Source of the DNA: Megachile rotundata
Lineage: Eukaryota; Arthropoda; Insecta; Hymenoptera; Megachilidae
Direction: 5' to 3'
Length of the DNA stretch: 64,000 nucleotides
Assembly (NCBI RefSeq): GCF_050947335.1
Contig: NW_027473495.1
Span: forward strand, 124,001-188,000
The translations under genes were made by a program, and so were the position numbers. This document shows, piece by piece, positions 1-14,350 of this stretch; the stretch's first letter is position 1, and each line of letters opens with the position of its first letter. The notes under the pieces are model-generated. The model had not been told where the DNA came from. It did no database searches and saw nothing but the letters and a program-made list of their open reading frames with translations.

Positions 1-965
1 TTGTGATTGTACGATTGTGATTGTATGATTATGATTGTATTATTATGATTGTATGATTGTGATTGCATGATTGTGATTGTATGATTGTGATTGTATGATT
101 GTGATTGTGTGATTGCGATTGTATGATTGCGATTGTATGATTGTGATTGTATGATTGTGATTGTATGATTGTGATTGTATGACTGTGATTGTATGCTTGT
201 GATTGTATGATTGTGATTGTATGATTAGGATTGTATGATTGTGATAGTATGATTGTGATTGTATGACTGTGATTGTATGATTGTGATTGTATGATTGTGA
301 TTGTATGATTGTGATTGTATGATTAGGATTGTATGATTGTGACTGTATGATTGTGATTGTAAGATTGTGATTGTATGATTGTGATTGTATGATTGTGATT
401 GTATGATTGTATTTGGGAGATTGTATTTTGGAGATTGTAATTGTATGATTGCGATTGTATGATTGTGATTGTATGATTGTGATTGTATGATTGTGATTGT
501 ATGATTGTGATTGTATGATTGTGATTGTATGATTGTGATTGTATGATTGTAATTGTATGATTATGATTGTATGATTGTGATTGCATGATTGTGATTGTAT
601 GATTGAGATTGCATGATTTTGTATGTATGATTGGGATTGTATGATTGTGATTGTATGATTGTGATTGTATGATTGTGATTGTATGATTGTGATTGTATGA
701 TTATGATTGTATGATTGTGATAGTATGATTGTGATTGTAAGATTGTGATTGTATGACTGTGATTGTATGATTGTGATTGTATGATTGTGATTGTATGATT
801 AGGATTGTATGATTGTGATAGTATGATTGTGATTGTATGATTGTGATTGTATGATTGTGATTGTATGATTGTGATTGTATGATTGTGATTGTATGATTGT
901 GATTGTATGATTGTGATTGTATGATTGTGATTGTATGATTGTGATTGTATGATTGTGATTGTATG

Positions 966-978
966 ATTGTGGTGTATG
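966..978. repeat. 13-bp slipped monomer, first of fourteen
   Basis: The unit ATTGTGGTGTATG lacks one base. Identical units start at 1,749, 2,742, 8,999, 10,076, 11,083, 15,674, 18,628, 25,236, 36,894, 42,119, 44,652, 52,647 and 56,344. From 42,119 onward the following unit carries a private ATGGTG change. All probably descend from one deletion spread by segmental duplication, which makes them useful family tags. Confidence 0.92.
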
Positions 979-1144
979 ATTGTGATTGTATGATTGTAAT
1001 TGTATGATTATGATTGTATGATTGCGATTGTATGATTGTGATTGTATGATTGTGATTGTATGATTGTAATTGTATGATTATGATTGTATGATTGTGATTG
1101 TATGATTGTGATTGTATGACTGTGATTGTATGACTGTGATTGTA

Positions 1145-1290
1145 TGATTGTGATTGTGCGATTGTGAATGTACGATTGTGATTGTACGATTGTGATTTTG
1201 CGATTGTGATTGTATGATTATGATTGTATGATTGTGATAGTATGATTGTGATTGTAAGATTGTGATTGTATGACTGTGATTGTATGATTG
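1145..1290. repeat. ACG (CpG-bearing) cassette, example copy
   Basis: This ordered set of variant monomers ends successively in GTGCG, GTACG, TTTTGCG (elsewhere TTTTACG), then GTATG, an ATTATG unit, a GATAGTATG unit and a GTAAG unit. The same order recurs near 1,920, 3,055, 8,700, 9,120, 10,250, 11,255, 15,375, 18,330, 19,015, 20,975, 24,940, 25,610, 28,045, 32,440, 36,595, 41,860, 48,430, 48,585 and 50,880. A simplified version occurs near 57,610, 59,430 and 63,880. Consensus monomers contain no CpG, so these cassettes are local CpG islands within the array. The cassette is a marker of higher-order repeats; function is unknown. Confidence 0.85.
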
Positions 1291-1599
1291 TGATTGTATG
1301 ATTGTGATTGTATGATTGTGATAGTATGATTGTGATAGTATGACTGTGATTGTATGACAGTGATTGTATGATTGTGATTGTATGATTGTGATTGTCTGAT
1401 TGTGGTTGTATGATTGTGATTGTATGATTGTGATTTTATGATTTTGATTGTATGGTTGTGATAGTATGATTGTAATTGTATGATTATGATTGTATGATTG
1501 TGATTGTATGATTGTGATGGTATGATTGTGATTGTATGATTGCGATAGTATGATTGTGATTGTATGATTGTGATTGTATGATTGTGATTGTATGATTGC

Positions 1600-4500
1600 G
1601 ATTGTATGATTGTGATTGTATGATTATGATTGTATTATTGTGATTGTATGATTATGATAGTATGGTTGTGATTGTATGATTGTGATGGTATGATTGTGAT
1701 TGTATGATTGTGATTGTATGATTGTGATTGTATGATTGTGATTGTATGATTGTGGTGTATGATTGTGATTGTATGATTGTAATTGTATGATTATGATTGT
1801 ATGATTGCGATTGTATGATTGTGATTGTATGATTGTGATTGTATGATTGTAATTGTATGATTATGATTGTATGATTGTGATTGTATGATTGTGATTGTAT
1901 GACTGTGATTGTATGATTGTGATTGTGCGATTGTGAATGTACGATTGTGATTGTACGATTGTGATTTTACGATTGTGATTGTATGATTATGATTGTATGA
2001 TTGTGATAGTATGATTGTGATTGTAAGATTGTGATTGTATGACTGTGATTGTATGATTGTGATTGTATGATTGTGATTGTATGATTGTGATAGTATGATT
2101 GTGATAGTATGACTGTGATTGTATGACTGTGATTGTATGATTGTGATTGTATGATTGTGATTGTCTGATTGTGGTTGTATGATTGTGATTGTATGATTGT
2201 GATTGTATGATTATGATTGTATGATTATGATAGTATGATTGTGATTGCATGATTGTGATTGTATGATTGTGATAATATGATTGTGATTGTATGACTGTGA
2301 TTGTATGACTGTGATTGTATGATTGTGATTGTATGATTCTGATAGTATGATTGTGATTGTATGATTGTGATTGTATGATTGTGATTGTATGATTGTGATT
2401 GTATGATTGTATTTGGGAGATTGTAATTGTATGATTGAGATTGTATGATTGTGATTGTATGATTGTGATTGTATGATTGTGATTGTATGATTGTGATTGT
2501 ATGACTGTGATTGTATGATTGTGATTGTGCGAATGTGATTGTACGATTGTGATTGTACGATTGTGATTGTATGATTATGATTGTATGATTGCGATTGTAT
2601 GATTGTGATAGTATGATTATGATTGTATTATTGTGATTGTATGATTATGATAGTATGGTTGTGATTGTATGATTGTGATGGTATGATTGTGATTGTATGA
2701 TTGTGATTGTATGATTGTGATTGTATGATTGTGATTGTATGATTGTGGTGTATGATTGTGATTGTATGATTGTAATTGTATGATTATGATTGTATGATTG
2801 CGATTGTATGATTGTGATTGTATGATTGTGATAGTATGATTGTGATAGTATGATTGTGATAGTATGACTGTGGTTGTATGACTGTGATTGTATGATTGTG
2901 ATTGTACGATTGTGTTTGTATGATTGCGATTGTATGATTGTGATTGTATGATTATAATTGTATTATTGTGATTGTATGATTATGATAGTATGGTTGTGAT
3001 TGTATGATTGCGATTGTATGATTGTGATTGTATGACTGTGATTGTATGATTGTGATTGTGCGATTGTGAATGTACGATTGTGATTGTACGATTGTGATTT
3101 TACGATTGTGATTGTATGATTATGATTGTATGATTGTGATAGTATGATCGTGATTGTAAGATTGTGATTGTATGACTGTGATTGTATGATTGTGATTGTA
3201 TGATTGTGATTGTATGATTGTGATAGTATGATTGTGATAGTATGACTGTGGTTGTATGACTGTGATTGTATGATTGTGATTGTGTGATTGTGATTGTCTG
3301 ATTGTGGTTGTATGATTGTGATTGTATGATTGTGATTGTATGATTATGATTGTATGATTGTGATTGTATGATTGTATTTGGGAGATTGTAATTGTATGAT
3401 TGCGATTGTATGATTGAGATTGTATGATTGTGATTGTATGATTGTGATTGTATGATTGTGATTGTATGATTGTGATAGTATGATTGTGATTGTAAGATTG
3501 TGATTGTATGATTGTGGTTGTATGATTGTGATTGTGTGATTGTGATTGTATGATTGAGATTGTATGATTGTGATTGTATGATTTTGATTGTATGATTATG
3601 ATAGTATGATTGAAATTGTATGATTATGATTGTATGATTGTGATTGTATGATTGTGATGGTATGATTGTGATTGTATGATTGCGATAGTATGATTGTGAT
3701 TGTATGATTGTGATTGTATGATTGTGATTGTATGATTGCGATTGTATGATTGGGATTGTATGATTGTGATTGTATGATTGTGACTGTATGATTGTGATTG
3801 TATGATTGTGATTGCGTGATTGTGATTGTATGATTGCGATTGTATGATTGCGATTGTATGATTGCGATTGTATGATTGTGATTGTATGATTGTGATAGTA
3901 TGATTGTGATAGTATGACTGTGATTGTGTGACTGTGATTGTATGATTGTGACTGTATGATTGTGATTGTCTGATTGTGGTTGTATGATTGTGATTGTATG
4001 ATGGTGATTGTATGATTGTCATTGTATGATTATCATTGTATGATTGTGATTGCATGATTGCGATTGTATGATTGAGATTGCATGATTTTGTATGTATGAT
4101 TGTGATTGTATGATTGTGATAGTATGATTGTGATTGTAAGATTGTGATTGCATGATTGTCATTGTATGATTATGGTTGTATGATTGTGATTGCATGATTG
4201 TGATTGTATGATTGTGATTGCATGATTTTGAATGTATGATTGTGATTGTATGATTGTGATTGTATGTCTGTGATTGTATGATTGTGATTGTATGATTGTG
4301 ATTGTATGATTGTGATTGTATGATTCTGGCAGTATGATTGAGATTGTATGATTGTGATTGTATGATTGTGATTGTATGATTGTATTTGGGAGATTGTATT
4401 TGGGAGATTGTATTTGGGAGATTGTAATTGTATGATTGCGATTGTATGATTGAGATTGTATGATTGTGATTGTATGATTGTGATTGTATTATTGTGATAG

Positions 4501-6000
4501 TATGATTGTGATTGTGTGATTGTGATTGTATGACTGTGATTGTATGATTGTGATTGTATGATTGTGATTGTATGATTGTGATAGTATGATTGTGATTGTA
4601 TGATTGTGATTGTATGACTGTGATTGTATGATTGTGATTGTGCGAATGTGATTGTACGATTGTGATTGTACGATTGTGATTGTATGATTATGATTGTATT
4701 ATTATGATTGTATGATTGTGATTGCATGATTGTGATTGTATGATTGTGATAGTATGATTGTGATTGTATGACTGTGATTGTATGACTGTGATTGTATGAT
4801 TGTGATTGTATGATTGTCATTGTATGATTATGATTGTATGATTGTGATTGTATGATTGTGATTGTATGATTGTGATTGTATGACTGTGATTGTATGATTG
4901 TGATTGTGCGAATGTGATTGTACGATTGTGATTGTACGATTGTGATTGTATGATTATGATTGTATGATTATGATAGTATGGTTGTGATTGTATGGTTGTG
5001 ATGGTATGATTGCGATTGCATGATTGTGATTGTATGATTGTGATTGTATGATTGTGATTGTATGATTGTGATTGTATGATTGTGACTGTATGATTGTGAC
5101 TGTATGATTGTGATTGTGTGATTGCGATTGTATGATGGCGATTGTATGACTGTGATTGTATGATTGTGATTGTATGATTGTGATTGTATGATTAGGATTG
5201 TATGATTGTGATAGTATGATTGTGATTGTATGATTGTGATTGTATGATTGTGATTGTATGATTGTGATTGTATGATTGTATTTGGGAGATTGTATTTTGG
5301 AGATTGTATTTTGGAGATTGTAATTGTATGATTGCGATTGTATGATTGTGATTGTATGATTGTGATTGTATGATTGTGATTGTATGATTGTGATAATATC
5401 ATTGTGAATGTATGATTGTGATTGTATGTCTGTGATTGTATGATTGTGATTGTATGATTGTGATTGTATGATTGTGATTGTATGATTCTGATAGTATGAT
5501 TGTGATTGTATGATTGTGATTGTATGATTGTGATTGTATGATTGTGATTGTATGATTGTGATTGTATGATTGTGATTGTATGATGGTATTTGGGAGATTG
5601 TATTTTGGAGATTGTAATTGTATGATTGCGATTGTATGATTGTGATTGTATGATTGTGATTGTATGATTGTGATTGTATGATTGTGATTGTATGATTGTG
5701 ATTGTATGATTGCGATTGTATGATTGTGATTGTACGATTGTGATTGTATAATTGTAATTTTATGATTATGATTGTATGATTGTGATTGTATGATTGTGAT
5801 TGTACGATTGTGATTGTATGATTATGATTGTATTATTATGATTGTATGATTGTGATTGCATGATTGTGATTGTATGATTGTGATAGTATGATTGTGATTG
5901 TATGACTGTGATTGTATGACTGTGATTGTATGATTGTGATTGTATGATTGTCATTGTATGATTATGATTGTATGATTGTGATTGTATGATTGTGATTGTA
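1600..6000. repeat. Large homologous block, left copy (partner about 9.9-14.35 kb)
   Basis: The order of variant monomers here matches about 9,900-14,350. Paired landmarks are the GATCG variant at 3,149 and 11,350 (offset 8,201) and the minus-strand open segments 4,968-5,402 and 13,337-13,771 (offset 8,369). The offsets differ by whole monomers after allowing for the three 13-bp units between the copies (8,999, 10,076 and 11,083). This shows later gain or loss of monomers inside an old duplication of about 8.3 kb. The block carries 13-bp slipped units at 1,749 and 2,742. Confidence 0.8.
4379..4420. repeat. Triple TTTGGGAG unit
   Basis: Three successive copies of ATTGTATTTGGGAG sit here, each exactly 14 bp and in register with the array. 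This unit differs from the consensus at five positions (6, 7, 11, 12, 13) and is among the most diverged monomers in the window. Most other cassettes have one TTTGGGAG unit followed by one to three TTTTGGAG units, then ATTGTAATTGTATG. Tandem triplication of this variant probably reflects local unequal exchange. Confidence 0.9.
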
Positions 6001-8400
6001 TGATTGTGATTGTATGGCTGTGATTGTATGATTGTGATTGTGCGAATGTGATTGTACGATTGTGATTGTACGATTGTGATTGTATGATTATGATTGTATG
6101 ATTATGATAGTATGGTTGTGATTGTATGGTTGTGATGGTATGATTGCGATTGCATGATAGTGATTGTATGATTGTGATTGTATGATTGTGATTGTATGAT
6201 TGTGATTGTATGATTGTGACTGTATGATTGTGACTGTATGATTGTGATTGTGTGATTGCGATTGTATGATGGCGACTGTATGACTGTGATTGTATGATTG
6301 TGATTGTATGATTGTGATTGTATGATAAGGATTGTATGATTGTGATAGTATGATTGTGATTGTATGATTGTGATTGTATGATTGTGATTGTATGATTGTA
6401 TTTGGGAGATTGTATTTTGGAGATTGTATTTCGGAGATTGTATTTTGGAGATTGTAATTGTATGATTGCGATTGTATGATTGTGGTTGTATGATTGTGAT
6501 TGTATGATTGTGATTGTATGATTGTGATAATATCATTGTGAATGTATGATTGTGATTGTATGTCTGTGATTGTATGATTGTGATTGTATGATTGTGATTG
6601 TATGATTGTGATTGTATGATTCTGATAGTATGATTGTGATTGTATGATTGTGATTGTATGATTGTGATTGTATGATTGTGATTGTATGATTGTGATTGTA
6701 TGATGGTATTTGGGAGATTGTATTTTGGAGATTGTAATTGTATGATTGCGATTGTATGATTGTGATTGTATGATTGTGATTGTATGATTGTGATTGTATG
6801 ATTGTGATTGTATGATTGTGATTGTATGATTGTGATTGTATGATTGTATTTGGGAGATTGTATTTTGGAGATTGTATTTTGGAGATTGTATTTTGGAGAT
6901 TGTAATTGTATGATTGCGATTGTATGATTGTGATTGTATGATTGTGATTGTATGATTGTGATTGTATGATTGTGATAATATCATTGTGAATGTATGATTG
7001 TGATTGTATGTCTGTGATTGTATGATTGTGATTGTATGATTGTGATTGTATGATTGTGATTGTATGATTCTGATAGTATGATTGTGATTGTATGATTGTG
7101 ATTGTATGATTGTGATTGTATGATTGTGATTGTATGATTGTGATTGTATGATTGTGATTGTATGATTGTGATTGTATGATGGTATTTGGGAGATTGTATT
7201 TTGGAGATTGTAATTGTATGATTGCGATTGTATGATTGTGATTGCATGATTGTGATTGTATGATTGTGATAGTATGATTGTGATTGTATGACTGTGATTG
7301 TATGACTGTGATTGTATGATTGTGATTGTATGATTGTCATTGTATGATTATGATTGTATGATTGTGATTGTATGATTGTGATTGTATGATTGTGATTGTA
7401 TGACTGTGATTGTATGATTGTGATTGTGCGAATGTGATTGTACGATTGTGATTGTACGATTGTGATTGTATGATTATGATTGTATGATTATGATAGTATG
7501 GTTGTGATTGTATGGTTGTGATGGTATGATTGCGATTGCATGATTGTGATTGTATGATTGTGATTGTATGATTGTGATTGTATGATTGTGATTGTATGAT
7601 TGTGACTGTATGATTGTGACTGTATGATTGTGATTGTGTGATTGCGATTGTATGATGGCGACTGTATGACTGTGATTGTATGATTGTGATTGTATGATTG
7701 TGATTGTATGATAAGGATTGTATGATTGTGATAGTATGATTGTGATTGTATGATTGTGATTGTATGATTGTGATTGTATGATTGTATTTGGGAGATTGTA
7801 TTTTGGAGATTGTAATTGTATGATTGCGATTGTATGATTGTGATTGTATGATTGTGATTGTATGATTGTGATTGTATGATTGTGATTGTATGATTGTGAT
7901 TGTATGATTGTGATTGTATGATTGTGATTGTATGATTGTGATTGTATGATTGTGATAATATCATTGTGAATGTATGATTGTGATTGTATGTCTGTGATTG
8001 TATGATTGTGATAATATCATTGTGAATGTATGATTGTGATTGTATGTCTGTGATTGTATGATTGTGATTGTATGATTGTGATTGTATGATTGTGATTGTA
8101 TGATTGTGATTGTATGATTCTGATAGTATGATTGTGATTGTATGATTGTGATTGTATGATTGTGATTGTATGATTGTGATTGTATGATTGTGATTGTAAG
8201 ATTGTGATTGTATGATTGTGATTGTATGATTGTGATTGTATGATTGTGATTGTATGATTGTGATTGTATGATTGTGATTGTATGATTGTGATTGTATGAT
8301 TTTGATTGTATGATTGTGATAGTATGATTGTAATTGTATCATTATGATTGTATGATTGTGATTGTATGATTGTGATTGTATGATTGTGATTGTATGATTG
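4900..8400. repeat. Local amplification of a GATAATATC-marked unit
   Basis: The rare marker GATAATATC begins at 5,392, 6,526, 6,974, 7,954 and 8,010. The intervals are 1,134, 448, 980 and 56 bp, that is 81, 32, 70 and 4 monomers exactly. Each copy follows a TTTGGGAG cassette and is followed by a GTATGTCTG variant. The right-hand homologous block carries the same marker at only 13,761 and 14,909, so this stretch has probably expanded, or the other contracted, since the blocks separated. Confidence 0.85.
7954..8065. repeat. 56-bp tandem duplication (four monomers)
   Basis: The four-monomer run containing GATAATATC, GAATGTATG and GTATGTCTG appears twice back to back, starting at 7,954 and 8,010. 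No base difference is visible between the copies. This is one of the shortest higher-order duplications in the window and looks recent. Confidence 0.9.
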
Positions 8401-8629
8401 TGATTGTATGATGGTATTTGGGAGATTGTATTTTGGAGATTGTAATTGTATGATTGCGATTGTATGATTGTGATTGTATGATTGTGATTGTATGATTGTG
8501 ATTGTATGATTGTGATTGTATGATTGTGATTGTATGATTGTGATTGTATGATTGTGATTGTATGATTGCGATTGTATGATTGTGATTGTACGATTGTGAT
8601 TGTATGATTGTAATTTTATGATTATGATT

Positions 8630-9420
8630 GTATGATTGTGATTGTATGATTGTGATTGTATGATTGTGATTGTATGACTGTGATTGTATGATTGTGATTG
8701 TGCGATTGTGATCGTACGATTGTGATTGTACGATTGTGATTTTACGATTGTGATTGTATGATTATGATTGTATGATTGTGATAGTATGATTGTGATTGTA
8801 AGATTGTGATTGTATGACTGTGATTGTATGATTGTGATTGTATGATTGTGATTGTATGATTAGGATTGTATGATTGTGATAGTATGATTGTGATTGTATG
8901 ATTGTGATTGTATGATTGTGATTGTATGGTTGTGATTGTATGATTGTGATTGTATGATTGTGATTGTATGGTTGTGATTGTATGATTGTGATTGTATGAT
9001 TGTGGTGTATGATTGTGATTGTATGATTGTAATTGTATGATTATGATTGTATGATTGTGATTGTATGATTGTGATTGTATGATTGTGATTGTATGACTGT
9101 GATTGTATGATTGTGATTGTGCGATTGTGATCGTACGATTGTGATTGTACGATTGTGATTTTACGATTGTGATTGTATGATTATGATTGTATGATTGTGA
9201 TAGTATGATTGTGATTGTAAGATTGTGATTGTATGACTGTGATTGTATGATTGTGATTGTATGATTGTGATTGTATGATTAGGATTGTATGATTGTGATA
9301 GTATGATTGTGATTGTATGATTGTGATTGTATGATTGTGATTGTATGATTGTGATTGTATGATTGTGATTGTATGATTAGGATTGTATGATTGTGACTGT
9401 ATGATTGTGATTGTAAGATT
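8630..9420. repeat. 419-bp-spaced duplicated ACG cassette pair
   Basis: Two ACG cassettes with the same private variant GATCGTACG lie with that marker at 8,711 and 9,130. The spacing is 419 bp, which is 30 monomers minus the one base lost in the 13-bp unit at 8,999-9,011. Each cassette is followed by the same series ATTATG, GATAGTATG, GTAAG and AGGATT. This is a local tandem duplication with one slipped unit between the copies. Confidence 0.85.
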
Positions 9421-9900
9421 GTGATTGTATGATTGTGATTGTATGATTGTGATTGTATGATTGTATTTGGGAGATTGTATTTTGGAGATTGTAATTGTAT
9501 GATTGCGATTGTATGATTGTGATTGTATGATTGTGATTGTATGATTGTGATTGTATGATTGTGATTGTATGATTGTGATTGTATGATTGTGATTGTATGA
9601 TTGTAATTGTATGATTATGATTGTATGATTGTGATTGTATGATTGTGATTGTATGACTGTGATTGTATGATTGTGAATGTGCGATTGTGATTGTACGATT
9701 GTGATTGTACGATTGTGATTGTACGATTGTGATTGTACGATTATGATTGTATGATTGTGATAGTATGATTGTGATTGTAAGATTGTGATTGTATGACTGT
9801 GATTGTATGATTGTGATTGTATGATTGTGATTGTATGATTAGGATTGTATGATTGTGATTGTATGATTGTGATTGTATGATTGTGATTGTGTGATTGTGA
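9420..9900. repeat. Spacer array between large blocks
   Basis: This carries a TTTGGGAG/TTTTGGAG cassette near 9,466, a run of near-consensus monomers, and a variant ACG cassette at about 9,660-9,780 in which GAATGTGCG comes first. It resembles the left edge of the window (about 315-560). No gene is present. Confidence 0.8.
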
Positions 9901-12900
9901 TTGTATGATTGCGATTGTATGATTGTGATTGTATGATTATGATTGTATTGTTGTGATTGTATGATTATGATAGTATGGTTGTGATTGTATGATTGTGATG
10001 GTATGATTGTGATTGTATGATTGTGATTGTATGATTGTGATTGTATGATTGTGATTGTATGATTGTGATTGTATGATTGTGGTGTATGATTGTGATTGTA
10101 TGATTGTAATTGTATGATTATGATTGTATGATTGCGATTGTATGATTGTGATTGTATGATTGTGATTGTATGATTGTAATTGTGTGATTATGATTGTATG
10201 ATTGTGATTGTATGATTGTGATTGTATGACTGTGATTGTATGATTGTGATTGTGCGATTGTGAATGTACGATTGTGATTGTACGATTGTGATTTTACGAT
10301 TGTGATTGTATGATTATGATTGTATGATTGTGATAGTATGATTGTGATTGTAAGATTGTGATTGTATGACTGTGATTGTATGATTGTGATTGTATGATTG
10401 TGATTGTATGATTGTGATAGTATGATTGTGATAGTATGACTGTGATTGTATGACTGTGATTGTATGATTGTGATTGTATGATTGTGATTGTCTGATTGTG
10501 GTTGTATGATTGTGATTGTATGATTGTGATTGTATGATTATGATTGTATGATTATGATAGTATGATTGTGATTGCATGATTGTGATTGTATGATTGTGAT
10601 AATATGATTGTGATTGTATGACTGTGATTGTATGACTGTGATTGTATGATTGTGATTGTATGATTCTGATAGTATGATTGTGATTGTATGATTGTGATTG
10701 TATGATTGTGATTGTATGATTGTGATTGTATGATTGTGATTGTATGATTGTATTTGGGAGATTGTAATTGTATGATTGAGATTGTATGATTGTGATTGTA
10801 TGATTGTGATTGTATGATTGTGATTGTATGATTGTGATTGTATGACTGTGATTGTATGATTGTGATTGTGCGAATGTGATTGTACGATTGTGATTGTACG
10901 ATTGTGATTGTATGATTATGATTGTATGATTGCGATTGTATGATTGTGATAGTATGATTATGATTGTATTATTGTGATTGTATGATTATGATAGTATGGT
11001 TGTGATTGTATGATTGTGATGGTATGATTGTGATTGTATGATTGTGATGGTATGATTGTGATTGTATGATTGTGATTGTATGATTGTGGTGTATGATTGT
11101 GATTGTATGATTGTAATTGTATGATTATGATTGTATGATTGCGATTGTATGATTGTGATTGTATGATTGTGATTGTATGATTGTAATTGTATGATTATGA
11201 TTGTATGATTGTGATTGTATGATTGTGATTGTATGACTGTGATTGTATGATTGTGATTGTGCGATTGTGAATGTACGATTGTGATTGTACGATTGTGATT
11301 TTACGATTGTGATTGTATGATTATGATTGTATGATTGTGATAGTATGATCGTGATTGTAAGATTGTGATTGTATGACTGTGATTGTATGATTGTGATTGT
11401 ATGATTGTGATTGTATGATTGTGATAGTATGATTGTGATAGTATGACTGTGGTTGTATGACTGTGATTGTATGATTGTGATTGTATGATTGTGATTGTCT
11501 GATTGTGGTTGTATGATTGTGATTGTATGATTGTGATTGTATGATTATGATTGTATGATTATGATTGTATGATTGTGATTGCATGATTGTGATTGTATGA
11601 TTGTGATAATATGATTGTGATTGTATGACTGTGATTGTATGACTGTCATTGTATGATTGTGATTGTATGATTCTGATAGTATGATTGTGATTGTATGATT
11701 GTGATTGTATGATTGTGATTGTATGATTGTATTTGGGAGATTGTAATTGTATGATTGCGATTGTATGATTGAGATTGTATGATTATGATTGTATGATTGT
11801 GATTGTATGATTGTGATTGTATGATTGTGATAGTATGATTGTGATTGTAAGATTGTGATTGTATGATTGTGGTTGTATGATTGTGATTGTGTGATTGTGA
11901 TTGTATGATTGTGATTGTATGATTGTGATTGTATGATTTTGATTGTATGATTATGATAGTATGATTGAAATTGTATGATTATGATTGTATGATTGTGATT
12001 GTATGATTGTGATGGTATGATTGTGATTGTATGATTGCGATAGTATGATTGTGATTGTATGATTGTGATTGTATGATTGTGATTGTATGATTGCGATTGT
12101 ATGATTGTGATTGTATGATTATAATTGTATTATTGTGATTGTATGATTATGATAGTATGGTTGTGATTGTATGATTGTGATTGTATGATTGTGATTGTAT
12201 GATTGCGATAGTATGATTGGGATTGTATGATTGTGATTGTATGATTGTGACTGTATGATTGTGATTGTATGATTGTGATTGCGTGATTGTGATTGTATGA
12301 TTGCGATTGTATGATTGCGATTGTATGATTGCGATTGTATGATTGTGATTGTATGATTGTGATAGTATGATTGTGATAGTATGACTGTGATTGTATGACT
12401 GTGATTGTATGATTGTGACTGTATGATTGTGATTGTCTGATTGTGGTTGTATGATTGTGATTGTATGATGGTGATAGTATGATTGTCATTGTATGATTAT
12501 CATTGTATGATTGTGATTGCATGATTGCGATTGTATGATTGAGATTGCATGATTTTGTATGTATGATTGTGATTGTATGATTGTGATAGTATGATTGTGA
12601 TTGTAAGATTGTGATTGCATGATTGTCATTGTATGATTATGGTTGTATGATTGTGATTGCATGATTGTGATTGTATGATTGTGATTGCATGATTTTGAAT
12701 GTATGATTGTGATTGTATGATTGTGATTGTATGTCTGTGATTGTATGATTGTGATTGTATGATTGTGATTGTATGATTGTGATTGTATGATTCTGATAGT
12801 ATGATTGAGATTGTATGATTGTGATTGTATGATTGTGATTGTATGATTGTATTTGGGAGATTGTATTTGGGAGATTGTAATTGTATGATTGCGATTGTAT

Positions 12901-14350
12901 GATTGAGATTGTATGATTGTGATTGTATGATTGTGATTGTATTATTGTGATAGTATGATTGTGATTGTATGATTGTGATTGTATGACTGTGATTGTATGA
13001 TTGTGATTGTGCGAATGTGATTGTACGATTGTGATTGTACGATTGTGATTGTATGATTATGATTGTATTATTATGATTGTATGATTGTGATTGCATGATT
13101 GTGATTGTATGATTGTGATAGTATGATTGTGATTGTATGACTGTGATTGTATGACTGTGATTGTATGATTGTGATTGTATGATTGTCATTGTATGATTAT
13201 GATTGTATGATTGTGATTGTATGATTGTGATTGTATGATTGTGATTGTATGACTGTGATTGTATGATTGTGATTGTGCGAATGTGATTGTACGATTGTGA
13301 TTGTACGATTGTGATTGTATGATTATGATTGTATGATTATGATAGTATGGTTGTGATTGTATGGTTGTGATGGTATGATTGCGATTGCATGATTGTGATT
13401 GTATGATTGTGATTGTATGATTGTGATTGTATGATTGTGATTGTATGATTGTGACTGTATGATTGTGACTGTATGATTGTGATTGTGTGATTGCGATTGT
13501 ATGATGGCGATTGTATGACTGTGATTGTATGATTGTGATTGTATGATTGTGATTGTATGATTAGGATTGTATGATTGTGATAGTATGATTGTGATTGTAT
13601 GATTGTGATTGTATGATTGTGATTGTATGATTGTATTTGGGAGATTGTATTTTGGAGATTGTATTTTGGAGATTGTATTTTGGAGATTGTAATTGTATGA
13701 TTGCGATTGTATGATTGTGATTGTATGATTGTGATTGTATGATTGTGATTGTATGATTGTGATAATATCATTGTGAATGTATGATTGTGATTGTATGTCT
13801 GTGATTGTATGATTGTGATTGTATGATTGTGATTGTATGATTGTGATTGTATGATTGTGATTGTATGATTCTGATAGTATGATTGTGATTGTATGATTGT
13901 GATTGTATGATTGTGATTGTATGATTGTGATTGTATGATTGTGATTGTATGATGGTATTTGGGAGATTGTATTTTGGAGATTGTAATTGTATGATTGCGA
14001 TTGTATGATTGTGATTGTATGATTGTGATTGTATGATTGTGATTGTATGATTGTGATTGTATGATTGTGATTGTATGATTGCGATTGTATGATTGTGATT
14101 GTACGATTGTGATTGTATGATTGTAATTTTATGATTATGATTGTATGATTGTGATTGTATGATTGTGATTGTACGATTGTGATTGTATGATTATGATTGT
14201 ATTATTATGATTGTATGATTGTGATTGCATGATTGTGATTGTATGATTGTGATAGTATGATTGTGATTGTATGACTGTGATTGTATGACTGTGATTGTAT
14301 GATTGTGATTGTATGATTGTCATTGTATGATTATGATTGTATGATTGTGA
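9900..14350. repeat. Large homologous block, right copy (partner about 1.6-6.0 kb)
   Basis: This repeats the landmark order of the left copy. The sequence of TATTATTG/TATTGTTG, GATAGTATGG and GATGGTATG variants at 9,940-10,010 corresponds to about 1,630-1,690. The ACG cassettes at 10,250 and 11,255 correspond to about 1,920 and 3,055. The GATAATATC marker at 13,761 corresponds to 5,392. A 13-bp slipped unit occurs at 10,076 and at 11,083. The copies differ by scattered substitutions and whole-monomer indels, so this duplication is older than those at 26-35 kb and 56-60 kb. Confidence 0.8.

Larger units (their letters stand above)
1..1600. repeat. Left-edge mixed monomer region
   Basis: This stretch holds point-variant monomers without a single dominant higher-order unit. 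It contains a TTTGGGAG/TTTTGGAG cassette near 411-440, one TTTTGTATG variant near 613-628, a 13-bp slipped unit at 966-978, and an ACG cassette at about 1,145-1,290. The part around 315-560 resembles about 9,370-9,620: both show an AGGATT variant, then GTGACTG, then GTAAG, then the TTTGGGAG cassette. This edge is therefore probably a truncated relative of the 8.4-9.9 kb region. No gene is visible. Confidence 0.85.

Noticed and set aside
4379..4420. G-quadruplex potential from GGG in TTTGGGAG units
   Set aside because: Even three tandem units give only three GGG runs, spaced 11 bases apart, fewer than the four runs usually needed; most cassettes have one or two.
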